A stretch of DNA of 64,000 bases from Yanshouia hominis (GTDB lineage Bacteria; Bacillota; Clostridia; Oscillospirales; Ruminococcaceae), in assembly GCA_014385025.1 (NCBI GenBank), contig JACRTB010000002.1, positions 124,001-188,000 on the forward strand. Direction: 5' to 3'. Under the pieces are notes generated by a model that was not told where the DNA came from, ran no database searches, and was given only the letters and a program-made list of their open reading frames with translations. Below, in pieces: positions 49,157-57,227 of this stretch. The position numbers were made by a program, and so were the translations under genes. Position 1 is the stretch's first letter. Every line of letters starts with the position of its first letter.

Positions 49157-50443
49157 TTAGGCCATCAGGCTTGGTAAGAACGTGGCTAATTGAGGAAAGA
49201 CTGCCACAAGAGCAATCACCATGATATAAATAAGTATACAGTGCAGCAAATCCGGGAACATTTTATCAATGTCAACATCTACAATTCGACTGGTAGTAAT
49301 CAAACAAAGGCCAACGGGAGGAGTCAAACCACCCAAGCACAAAGTTAAACACATGAACATGCCAAAATGGATAGGATCAACCCCCATGGCATTCGCCACT
49401 GGGAGCAAAATTGGCGTCACCAAAACAATGATGGCGATAACCTCCAGAAAGCAGCCAAAAACCAGAACAATCAGGAAGGTGATCAAGAAGAAGAGGAATA
49501 CATTATCCACATACTGTACAAAGAAATTAGCCATTAACGCGGGAACCTTTTCCACTGTTAAAGCATAGCCAAAAGCAGCAGAAGAAGCCATCATCCCTAT
49601 AATCTGACCAGCCTTCCCTACACCATCGGTAATAATCGTGCACAACTCTTTCAAATCGATCTCGCGGTAGACAATTACCGTAAGAAAAGCTGACCATACC
49701 ACCGAGATAACAGCCGCCTCGGTGGCTGTAGCAATACCCAACATGATACTGCCCAAAATAAACAAGGGCGTGGTCAACGGCAGAATGGCTTCTTTGAAAG
49801 AAACTGCAATTTCTTTGATATCATAATGCTGCTTATGGCCATCCACCATACCGTAACCATTTTTTTTGCTCTGCCATACTGAATAGGCAGCTAAACCAAA
49901 AGCAGCAAGAATCCCAGGGATAATTCCTCCGATAAACAGGCTTCCTATCGATACACCCGCCGTCGCGCCATAATTAACCATAACAATACTTGGCGGAATA
50001 ATGATACCCAACAAGCCAGAAGCCGCAATAATAGAACCGGTGAATCGTTTACTGTAGCCCCTTTCCCGCATTTCGGGCACAATGATACTGCCAATGGAGG
50101 CCGCTGTGGCAGGTGCGGAACCGCAGATAGTGCCAAACATCGCGCTGGAAACTACACCGGTGACAGCCAATCCTCCGGTCAGCGGTCCAACCAGGGCATT
50201 GGCGAAACGGAGCATCCGCTTACTGATGCCCCCCTTGCCCATGATATCGCCAGCCAAAAGGAAAAAGGGTATAGCCAATAGAGTAAAAGAATCCACCCCT
50301 CCGATTGTTTTCTGTACAAACTGCATCAAGGGATAACCGCTGACCAAATAATAGAAACCCGCAGAAATGCCCATGGAAAACAAAATAGGCACGCCCAAGG
50401 CCAAAAACAGAAAGAAACAGCCAAATAACAATAACAACATCAT
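49157..50443 (-). CDS. dctM: TRAP transporter large permease
   Basis: This 428-residue protein has about 12 membrane segments and the DctM marks: GVPILFSMGISAGFYYL, FFLLAGDIMGKGGISKRML, ASGLLGIIIPPSIVMVNYG and GLTPPVGLCLITTSRI. It moves the substrate with sodium after delivery by the binding protein. The start MMLLLLFGC has GAGGGGG upstream. Confidence 0.95.
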   Translation of the reverse strand: MMLLLLFGCFFLFLALGVPILFSMGISAGFYYLVSGYPLMQFVQKTIGGVDSFTLLAIPFFLLAGDIMGKGGISKRMLRFANALVGPLTGGLAVTGVVSSAMFGTICGSAPATAASIGSIIVPEMRERGYSKRFTGSIIAASGLLGIIIPPSIVMVNYGATAGVSIGSLFIGGIIPGILAAFGLAAYSVWQSKKNGYGMVDGHKQHYDIKEIAVSFKEAILPLTTPLFILGSIMLGIATATEAAVISVVWSAFLTVIVYREIDLKELCTIITDGVGKAGQIIGMMASSAAFGYALTVEKVPALMANFFVQYVDNVFLFFLITFLIVLVFGCFLEVIAIIVLVTPILLPVANAMGVDPIHFGMFMCLTLCLGGLTPPVGLCLITTSRIVDVDIDKMFPDLLHCILIYIMVIALVAVFPQLATFLPSLMA

Positions 50444-50457
50444 ATTGATTTACCCCC

Positions 50458-50934
50458 TCAGCGTTTCTTTACAAGTTTTTTTAAATCTACGATCGTACGG
50501 TCCATGCTTTTGATGGCCATAAGAGCCATCGCAAAGGGAACAACCGCATATTTAATTGAATTGGGATAATGCAGTACCGCACTGACAAAGCGGTGATTAT
50601 TGACGGTATACTTCAGGCTGACAATAAAAATCGCCACAAAGCAGACTACCATCAGCAAATTCAGCATTACATCCACGAACTCTCTGGGTTTGCAGGGTAT
50701 CTTATCTACCAAGAAGGTTACGGCCGGATGTCCCGCATCCGAATAGTGAACCAATGTGACTCCCATAAAGGATACCCATACCAGCAGCAGCCTGGACAAT
50801 TCATCGCTCCACGCGAGGGGCGCACCAAAAAAGTAACGCAGTATAACTTGTCCAAATACAACCACAATCATGATCACGAACATCATAAAGGAAAGAATGC
50901 GCAGCGTCCGGATCACAATTTTCTCAAACAACAT
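50458..50934 (-). CDS. dctQ: TRAP transporter small permease
   Basis: This 158-residue protein has four membrane segments and the DctQ pattern: FGQVILRYFFGAPLAWSDELSRLLLVWVSFMG, in parts, and HYSDAGHPAVTFLVD. It joins the large permease. It stands between the binding protein and dctM genes, 14 bases from the latter. Confidence 0.92.
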   Translation of the reverse strand: MLFEKIVIRTLRILSFMMFVIMIVVVFGQVILRYFFGAPLAWSDELSRLLLVWVSFMGVTLVHYSDAGHPAVTFLVDKIPCKPREFVDVMLNLLMVVCFVAIFIVSLKYTVNNHRFVSAVLHYPNSIKYAVVPFAMALMAIKSMDRTIVDLKKLVKKR

Positions 50935-51035
50935 GTTATCATCTCCTTAATTCATTGTCCGCAGCTCTGATTCTTAAAAAGAATTCCTTCTGCTCGTTAC
51001 GGCAGAAGGAATTCAGAGCCGTTATCGACGATTGA

Positions 51036-52088
51036 TCAATAGCCAGAATATGTGCGGTAGGCATCCATAAGCTCGGATCCGATAACTTTTCCTTCCCATT
51101 CCTTATATAGCGGCTGAAGCAGCTCGGAGAAGGCAGCTTTGTCAACCTCATTGACTTGCATTCCTTCGCTTTCCAGTTTAGCGATCAATTCCTCATCACT
51201 GATAACATTTTTTTCGCGAATACGGGTTTCACAGGCATCCACTTCTTCCTGAAGGATGGTCTGCCATTCCGGCGATAAGCTCTGCCACAGCGGTTCGTTA
51301 ATCAGCAAACACTCATTGGTCCAAAAATGGCCGGTAAGTGAGAGATATTTCTGTACCTCTGCGAACGAAGAGCTGTCAATGGTGGACAAGGGGCTTTCCT
51401 GACCATCGATTACTTTCTGCTGCAAACCAGTGAATACTTCACTGAAGCTCATGGAAATAGGCTGGGCACCCAATGCCTCAAACACGGCCAAGCGCAAATC
51501 AGAAGTAGTGGTTCGAAATTTGATGCCAGACATATCCGCAGGAACATTGATAGGGCGTACGTTGTTGGTCATGTGTCTATATCCCAGCTCCATATACCCC
51601 AGATTGCGGATTTGGCCGTCAGATGCAATAATTTCATCGATTTTAGCGCCGTATCCGCCATCCAAGGCAGCGTAACCATCCTCACGGGTGGCAAACATGT
51701 ACGGCAGATCCTCAATGGTTAGTTCGGGGTGGGTCGTGCTTTGAAAGGCAATGGTTTCTAGAGCCATATCAATTGTACCCATATACAATTGCTCATACAT
51801 CTCTGTTTCTTTGCCTAATAAGGAGTCGGCATAAATCTCGATCGTGATTCCGCCGTTGGTTCTTTCTTTTACAGCATCAGACATAGCATACAATTCCTGA
51901 GTGATCAGATGGTTGTCAGCAAAAGTAAGACCCAATTTCATGGTAATGGGGTCAGCGGCCGGAGATTCAGCAGATGTTCCCTGCGGAAAAGCAGCCGGGG
52001 TACTGGAAGAGGGGCTTCCGCCACAGGCCGATAGAGCAAAAATCATTGTGACAGCTAGGAACAGAGCGGATAAACGTTTCATTTTCAT
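51036..52088 (-). CDS. dctP: TRAP transporter solute-binding protein (lipoprotein)
   Basis: This 350-residue protein starts at MKMKRLSALFLAVT with AGGAGG upstream. A signal peptide ends in the lipobox LSAC (Cys about 20). The DctP fold follows: GLTFADNHLITQELYAMSD, VKFRTTTSDLRLAVFEALGAQPISMSFSEVFTGLQQKVIDGQE in parts. The substrate is likely a carboxylate; the link with cit genes suggests citrate or a related acid, but the sequence does not prove it. Confidence 0.94.
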   Translation of the reverse strand: MKMKRLSALFLAVTMIFALSACGGSPSSSTPAAFPQGTSAESPAADPITMKLGLTFADNHLITQELYAMSDAVKERTNGGITIEIYADSLLGKETEMYEQLYMGTIDMALETIAFQSTTHPELTIEDLPYMFATREDGYAALDGGYGAKIDEIIASDGQIRNLGYMELGYRHMTNNVRPINVPADMSGIKFRTTTSDLRLAVFEALGAQPISMSFSEVFTGLQQKVIDGQESPLSTIDSSSFAEVQKYLSLTGHFWTNECLLINEPLWQSLSPEWQTILQEEVDACETRIREKNVISDEELIAKLESEGMQVNEVDKAAFSELLQPLYKEWEGKVIGSELMDAYRTYSGY

Positions 52089-52097
52089 TCCTCCTGA

Positions 52098-52118
52098 ACA
52101 AAATGTGTTTACATTTGT
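52098..52118. promoter_or_regulatory. Operator-like imperfect palindrome before dctP
   Basis: ACAAAATGTGTTTACATTTGT has arms ACAAAATGT and ACATTTGT around GTTT. It lies between the -10 and the ribosome site of dctP and could bind a regulator of the transporter. Confidence 0.4.
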
Positions 52119-52131
52119 CGGCGATTTTAGA

Positions 52132-52143
52132 TTAATTATACCA
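52132..52143 (-). promoter_or_regulatory. Extended -10 promoter of the TRAP operon
   Basis: On the minus strand TGGTATAAT: perfect TATAAT (52140-52135) with TG one base upstream; no clear -35. It gives the transporter operon its own start, separate from citDEF. Confidence 0.6.
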
Positions 52144-52215
52144 TTTATGATTCCGAAACAAAAATACAAAAAAGCCATGAGCCCATAAGCAAAACATGTG
52201 AGCCAAAGCGTCCAC

Positions 52216-53772
52216 CTACCGCTTGATCTGCCGGATGACGTCGATCACCGTGCCGTCGCGGTATTCCACAATGCATACCACGCGGTCGGTCGTCTCGATG
52301 GGTGCAGGCACACCGGTCAGCGATTCGGCAAGCTGCTGCAAATATTCGATGCTCACAAGCTTCAGGTTGGTTTTTTCGAGGTCCTCTTTCAGCTCTTCAT
52401 AGTGCGCATGTCTGGGATTCAGCGCAATTCCGGCTTCGGTCACCACCGCGGCGACCGTTTCTCCGGGAGTGCAGCAGGTAAAGACCCGTCTGGTGATCGA
52501 CGGTGTGCGGCCTCTCAGGACCGGCAGACAGACGATGCTGATATCCGCCCCGGCAGCCACATCCGGACCGCCGCCAAGTCCGCCCATCATTTCGCCGGAG
52601 GAGCCGGTCAAAATATTGACGTTGAAATCGGTATCGACCTCCAGAGCGGCCAGCACGCCGAAGTTCAGCTTATCAAGCAGGGCGCCCTTGGTAAAAGCGT
52701 TTGAGTAAACCGCGTTGTCGATCTCCACGATATTGGGGTTGTCTGCCATGGCGCGCGCCGCAACCGAATCAAAGCTTTGGCTGCATTCCAGCACCCGCAC
52801 CAGCTTTTTCTGGAACATCTCCACAATGCTCGCCGTCATGCCGCCCAAGGCGAAGCTTGCCGTGATTCCCCGCTCCTGCATATGCTGCGCCAGATAATTG
52901 GTGCATGCGATGGAGATGGCGCCCGCCCCGGTCTGGAAGGAAAACCCGTCGCGGAAACGGCGTGAGGCAGCCATAACATCCGCCGCACGACGCGCAATCA
53001 TCAGATCGCGCGGATTTTTGGTCATCCGCGCGGCGCCCTTTCCGATTTTTTCCGGGTCTCCGATTTCATCCACCTTGACAACCACATCCACATACTGCTG
53101 CGAGATGCTGGCGGGTACACAGGGGAAATCCACCAGATGATCGGTGATGACCACGACCTTGTCCGCGCTGCGTTCGTCAATGAACGAGTAGCCCAGCGAT
53201 CCGCAGGCATTGGGGCCGATCTGCCCGGTGGCATTGCCGTATTCATCCGAGGCGGAAGCGCCGATAAAGGCGACATCGATGTTGAGCTCCCCTGCTTCGA
53301 TCGCTCTGGGCCGCGAACCATGGGGGCGCAGGATGACCGGATGCCGCATCAACCCCTCCAGAACCGCGTCTCCCAGTTCGCCCCGGATGCCGCTGGCCTC
53401 GATCCGCTCAATGGTTCCGTCCCGGACAAAGTCGGCCACCGAGGGATTGCGAATATTGACCACCGCGCTGGGTGCAAACTTCAAATGCTTGATTCCCAGG
53501 CCGCGGATGGCGGCAAGGACCTGTCCGATCACCTTGTCCCCCTCCCGGAAGCTGTGGTGGAAGGAAATGGTCATTCCATCAGTAAGGCCGACCCGGCGGA
53601 TCGCCTCCTCCAGGGAACAGACCAGTTTTTCGGTGTCGGAGGTGCTTTTCCCCGCGCGGCGCATCGTATGTACCGGAGAAGGGGCGGGCTGCCCCTCATA
53701 CGCGCCGCGGTAAGGCTTGACCTGATATCCGTCGATCAGCTCCGGCAATTCGCGTCCAACGGCATTTCTCAT
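52216..53772 (-). CDS. citF: Citrate lyase alpha subunit (citrate:acetyl-ACP transferase)
   Basis: This 518-residue protein starts MRNAVGRELPELIDGYQVKPY. GMTISFHHSFREGD, PSAVVNIRNPSVADFV, AFIGASASDEYGNATG and TGAGAISIACTNYLA match CitF. It swaps acetyl for citryl on CitD. The ATG overlaps the CitE stop by 4 bases. The end (IEYRDGTVIDVIRQIKR) is complete. Confidence 0.97.
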   Translation of the reverse strand: MRNAVGRELPELIDGYQVKPYRGAYEGQPAPSPVHTMRRAGKSTSDTEKLVCSLEEAIRRVGLTDGMTISFHHSFREGDKVIGQVLAAIRGLGIKHLKFAPSAVVNIRNPSVADFVRDGTIERIEASGIRGELGDAVLEGLMRHPVILRPHGSRPRAIEAGELNIDVAFIGASASDEYGNATGQIGPNACGSLGYSFIDERSADKVVVITDHLVDFPCVPASISQQYVDVVVKVDEIGDPEKIGKGAARMTKNPRDLMIARRAADVMAASRRFRDGFSFQTGAGAISIACTNYLAQHMQERGITASFALGGMTASIVEMFQKKLVRVLECSQSFDSVAARAMADNPNIVEIDNAVYSNAFTKGALLDKLNFGVLAALEVDTDFNVNILTGSSGEMMGGLGGGPDVAAGADISIVCLPVLRGRTPSITRRVFTCCTPGETVAAVVTEAGIALNPRHAHYEELKEDLEKTNLKLVSIEYLQQLAESLTGVPAPIETTDRVVCIVEYRDGTVIDVIRQIKR

Positions 53773-54680
53773 TTTATCGTCACCATCCCATCCAGCTTGA
53801 TACCCGCGGCTCTGGCCTGAGCCAATGTCGTCCTTGCCCGCAGCTCGATCGGCTTGTCGATCATGCTGCCGTCAAGGGTAACGGCGCCCTTTCCGGCCTT
53901 CCTGCCCTTTTCCACCGCATCGAGAACACGCAGCGCATAATTGATCTCCTTCTGGCTCGGGGTAAAAAAGCCGTTGACAACGTCGATCTGTCTCGGGTGA
54001 ATCACCGATTTTCCGTCGAAGCCCAGATTTTTGGCCAATGCCGTATCCTCGCGCAGCCCCTCTTCGTCGTTGATGTCGCTGAACACGACATCAAGGGCGT
54101 CCACCCCCGCCGCGCGGCAGGCCAGGAGAACCGCGTTGCGGGCATAGAACACCTCAAGACCCTTTTTGGTTCTCTGCGCTTTCATACTGGCGGTCAGGTC
54201 TTCGGCGGAAACGGTCAGAGCCGTAACACGGGGGTCCGCGGAGGCAATTTCTCTGGCATTCAGCACGCCCATATAGGACTCAATGTTGCAGATAAGCTCG
54301 ATTTTTCCTGCTTCAAGGCCGATTTTCTCCTCAATTTCCGCCACGCGGCGGGAAATTTCCTGCACCTCGCGCGCATACTCCACCTTAGGAATGCGCAGGG
54401 CGTCCGGATTGGCGCGCACCGCGACCTGAATATCCTCCTCGAAGTATTCGGAGTAAAGTCCGTTGACCCGGATGGCCACGTATTTGTCGCGGGGACGGTG
54501 ATGCTTCATCATCTGATAAACCAGAATGCGGGCGGCGTCCTTTTCCGACGCGGGAACCGAGTCCTCAAGGTCATAGACCAGCATGTCCTCGTTGTAAAAC
54601 ACCGCCTGAATCATGTTGACCGGACTGCACCCGCTTGCATACAGCCCTGTTCGTTTTAAATGAATTTCCCGTTCAGCCAA
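53769..54680 (-). CDS. citE: Citrate lyase beta subunit (citryl-ACP lyase)
   Basis: The start chosen is TTG 54680 (TTG GCT GAA), 9 bases after AAGGAGG; earlier in-frame ATG lies inside citD without a ribosome site. The 303-residue protein has HLKRTGLYASGCSPVNM, MLVYDLEDSVPASEKDAAR, YVAIRVNGLYSEYF, IELICNIESYMGVLNA and GFDGKSVIHPRQID, all CitE marks. It splits citryl-CitD to oxaloacetate. It overlaps citD by 8 bases. Confidence 0.95.
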   Translation of the reverse strand: MAEREIHLKRTGLYASGCSPVNMIQAVFYNEDMLVYDLEDSVPASEKDAARILVYQMMKHHRPRDKYVAIRVNGLYSEYFEEDIQVAVRANPDALRIPKVEYAREVQEISRRVAEIEEKIGLEAGKIELICNIESYMGVLNAREIASADPRVTALTVSAEDLTASMKAQRTKKGLEVFYARNAVLLACRAAGVDALDVVFSDINDEEGLREDTALAKNLGFDGKSVIHPRQIDVVNGFFTPSQKEINYALRVLDAVEKGRKAGKGAVTLDGSMIDKPIELRARTTLAQARAAGIKLDGMVTIK

Positions 54681-54975
54681 GGCATACCACCTCCTTTGTC
54701 CAGTCCCATGAGGTCTCCGCGGCGCGGCAGGCCGCACACTGCACCCGGGCGCGAATCACACAATCCAGTGCGCCGCGGTCAAGAACCGAAACCTCAGCAT
54801 CCGATACCGCCAGCTCCTCCAGCGTCTGACGCACCGTTGCCAGAATCGACTCCCCGAACATTACTTTGACGTCGCTCTGCAGGTCAATCTGAATTCCATG
54901 GATTCCGGGACGGACGGTAACCATGCAGTCGCTTGATTCCATACTTCCCGCCATGGCGGTTTTTTTGATTTCCAC
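54673..54975 (-). CDS. citD: Citrate lyase acyl carrier protein (gamma subunit)
   Basis: This 100-residue protein starts with GTG at 54975 after AAAGGAGG. AGSMESSDCMVTV contains Ser14, the site that carries the phosphoribosyl-dephospho-CoA group in Klebsiella CitD. IQIDLQSDVKVMFGESI and ALDCVIRARVQCA complete the family pattern. CitXG, encoded nearby, would load it. Confidence 0.95.
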   Translation of the reverse strand: MEIKKTAMAGSMESSDCMVTVRPGIHGIQIDLQSDVKVMFGESILATVRQTLEELAVSDAEVSVLDRGALDCVIRARVQCAACRAAETSWDWTKEVVCLG

Positions 54976-55022
54976 AACGACTCCTCCTTTCGTTTGGTGG
55001 AAAATGACCCCCCATTTTTTTC

Positions 55023-55031
55023 AGTATAGCA
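55023..55031 (-). promoter_or_regulatory. Extended -10 promoter of citDEF
   Basis: On the minus strand TGCTATACT: TATACT (55028-55023) with TG one base upstream; the -35 is weak. About 50 bases before the GTG of citD. Confidence 0.5.
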
Positions 55032-55141
55032 CAAGCGGAAGTTCGGCAAAAATATGAAAACAAGATGTCTGACAAATGAAACGCTTATATTCTTCTTCCC
55101 CGCAATAAGCGGAGGATATCCCTCCTATCAAACTTTCCTAT

Positions 55142-55170
55142 TTGCAGAAGGGCGGAAGCTCCATTATAAT
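55142..55170 (+). promoter_or_regulatory. Promoter of citC
   Basis: TTGCAG (55142-55147), exactly 17 bases, then TATAAT (55165-55170). It decides the citC start: an upstream ATG at 55142 lies inside the promoter and cannot be used. Confidence 0.75.
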
Positions 55171-55204
55171 AAAATTGGAATGTTATGGGAAAGGAGCGGC
55201 CGGC

Positions 55205-56224
55205 ATGGAATCGATTCAGGCGCGGGAAATCCACCTGATACTCCGCAGCGAGCGCGAGATGCTGTCAGGTTTTTTGAACGCCCATCACCTCCGCTTCGAT
55301 GAGGACATCGAATGCGCGTTCGGTCTGTTTGACGGGGAAAGGCTGCTGGGGTGCGGCTGCGCCTGCGGCGGGCTGCTCAAATGCTTTGCGGTGGACGAAG
55401 AGCTGCGCGGGCAGAACGGCCTCGGCATCCTGGTTTCCTGTCTGTGCCGCAACCGTTTCCAGATCGGCATTTCCGACCTTTTTGTCTTTACAAGGCCGCA
55501 CAACAGGGAGCTGTTCACCCGCTGCGGCTTTACCTCCATCGCTGAAACGCGGGATGTCATTCTTCTGGAAAACCGCAGCGACGGACTGGCGCGCTACCTG
55601 AACGGCCTCCCCCGCCCTCCCGTGGGGTGCGGCTCGGTGGGCGCAATTGTCATGAACTGCAATCCCCTGACAAATGGGCACCTCTTTCTGATTCGGCGGG
55701 CGGCAGAGCAGTGCGGCTTTTTATATCTGTTCGTGGTGGAAGAAAACCGCTCCGCCTTTCCTTTTTCCGACCGCTTGGCGCTTGTCCGCGCGGGAACGGA
55801 CGGAATGAAAAACGTATGCGTTTGCCCCAGCGGAAGCTACATGATCTCCGGCTCGACCTTTCCGGTTTATTTTTTGAAGGAGAGCGAGGACCCGTCGGTT
55901 CTGCAGAGCGAGCTGGACATTACCATTTTCGGGTCCAAAATTGCGCCGGTGCTCGGCATCCGCCGGCGCTTCGCGGGGCAGGAGCCGTTTGATCCGGTCA
56001 CGCGGCAATACAATGAAACGATGCGCCGCCTGCTTCCTGAATATGGCGTGGAATTCGTTGAGCTTCCGCGCTGCTGTGCGGACGGCATTCCCATCAGTGC
56101 CTCGCGGGTACGGCACCTGCTGAAGGAAAACAACGGCGTAACGAATGAGATTCTGCGTCTGGTTCCCCCCTGTACGGCGGATTGGCTGCTGAGGTCCTTT
56201 GAAAAAACGGACGAAGGCGGCTGA
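55205..56224 (+). CDS. citC: Citrate lyase ligase (acetate:SH-citrate lyase ligase)
   Basis: This 339-residue protein starts at MESIQAREIHLIL (55205) with GGAAAGGAG before it. Residues 1-130 are GNAT-like (FAVDEELRGQNGLGILVSCL). Residues 145-339 are the nucleotidyltransferase: GAIVMNCNPLTNGHLFLIRRA, then IPISASRVRHLL. It acetylates the CitD thiol with ATP and acetate to switch the lyase on. It is divergent from citDEF. Confidence 0.95.
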   Translation: MESIQAREIHLILRSEREMLSGFLNAHHLRFDEDIECAFGLFDGERLLGCGCACGGLLKCFAVDEELRGQNGLGILVSCLCRNRFQIGISDLFVFTRPHNRELFTRCGFTSIAETRDVILLENRSDGLARYLNGLPRPPVGCGSVGAIVMNCNPLTNGHLFLIRRAAEQCGFLYLFVVEENRSAFPFSDRLALVRAGTDGMKNVCVCPSGSYMISGSTFPVYFLKESEDPSVLQSELDITIFGSKIAPVLGIRRRFAGQEPFDPVTRQYNETMRRLLPEYGVEFVELPRCCADGIPISASRVRHLLKENNGVTNEILRLVPPCTADWLLRSFEKTDEGG

Positions 56225-56496
56225 ACTGAACCGGAGAGCCCGGGAAAAGAATATTTTTCGGATATTGTAGCCTTTCTTCCCATTCCGCGTTCTCGGCGCC
56301 CAAACATCGCGGAGACTGTCCGCGCCGCCTTTCCGCAAAGCGAAAAGGTTTGGCGGAACTGTTTTTTGTTTTAAACACCGGGGAAAAGCGGCTTTGAACG
56401 GCGGATTTTACGACAAGCCTCCGCATTGAAAGGCCGCTCGTAAATGTGAGGGGGAGCGGCTTTGAACGGATTTCTTTCACGACACGATACGTCTTC

Positions 56497-56545
56497 GCAC
56501 AGAAACGGCCGCGCTTGAACGCGCGGCCGTTTCTGTGCTTTTCAT
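56497..56545. terminator. 18-base perfect hairpin, probable bidirectional terminator
   Basis: GCACAGAAACGGCCGCGC (56497-56514) pairs fully with GCGCGGCCGTTTCTGTGC (56521-56538) around a 6-base loop, followed by TTTTC. It lies 270 bases past citC. Confidence 0.65.
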
Positions 56546-57070
56546 CACTCATCATCCGTCTTTCCAAGGGATGGCCCCGCATCCGCAAGGCGGATTCCGC
56601 ACGCTGTTTCCCAAAATGCCGCAAATTTCTGACTGTCAAATATCAATCAATGTCGAATCACGTCAGGACTTTTTAGGCATGGACAACCCAAAACCGTCAT
56701 TTTTTATCCTTATGAACATATCGGCGGATTCTCATGGACTATTCCCACCGAATCAAAATGCCAGTCGTGCCAACCTTCCTGATGTGGAAAGAGTGCGGCG
56801 GGCTTGGCCGCTTATCCGATCACACCTTACAATTTCTCAGCGGCGGGTAAGCCCCGGCTCAAAGGCCCCGGCGGGGGCAGGCGGGGAAAGAATCCCGCTG
56901 AATATCCATCGCCCCGGTCCGGACGCTGTGCGGCGCCTGCCTGATTCTTGACGCATGGGGACTGACCCTCCGACACATCGTTGCCCCGGCATAGCCCAAG
57001 CCGGGAGCTTGGGCCATGCCCATGCGGGTCGGGCGCGGTTTCCGGAGAGAAACCGCGCCCGATGTGGGCA

Positions 57071-57099
57071 TTGTCCGCGTCGGACAAATATGGTATGAT
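57071..57099 (+). promoter_or_regulatory. Promoter of the helicase-nuclease gene
   Basis: TTGTCC (57071-57076), a 17-base spacer, TATGAT (57094-57099). An 11-base perfect hairpin (57031-57060) lies just upstream. Confidence 0.6.
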
Positions 57100-57227
57100 G
57101 CTCCTGTAAGGCCGCGGCCCCGTATCCGCGGGTGGGAGGAACGGGGCACGCTGGGCAAAAGCACCGTCCCCGCGTCCGATATGGCAAATCCGGGGACCGC
57201 ATCGCCGTACAGAACGGAGGGAAGCCG

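Larger units (their letters stand above)
56225..57227. other. 1-kb gap between citC and the helicase: repeats and hairpins, no gene
   Basis: No open frame here has both a ribosome site and plausible protein sequence. It holds a 15-base direct repeat AGCGGCTTTGAACGG (56387-56401 and 56455-56469), a strong 18-base hairpin (56497-56538), GCCCAAGC/GCTTGGGC and GGGCGCGGTTT/AAACCGCGCCC (57031-57060) hairpins, and the helicase promoter at 57071. The middle (56640-56830) is lower in GC and unexplained. Confidence 0.6.

Noticed and set aside
56094..56639. 181-codon minus-strand frame opposite the end of citC
   Set aside because: It runs antisense to citC and through the 18-base hairpin; Arg/Lys-rich text with no family resemblance.
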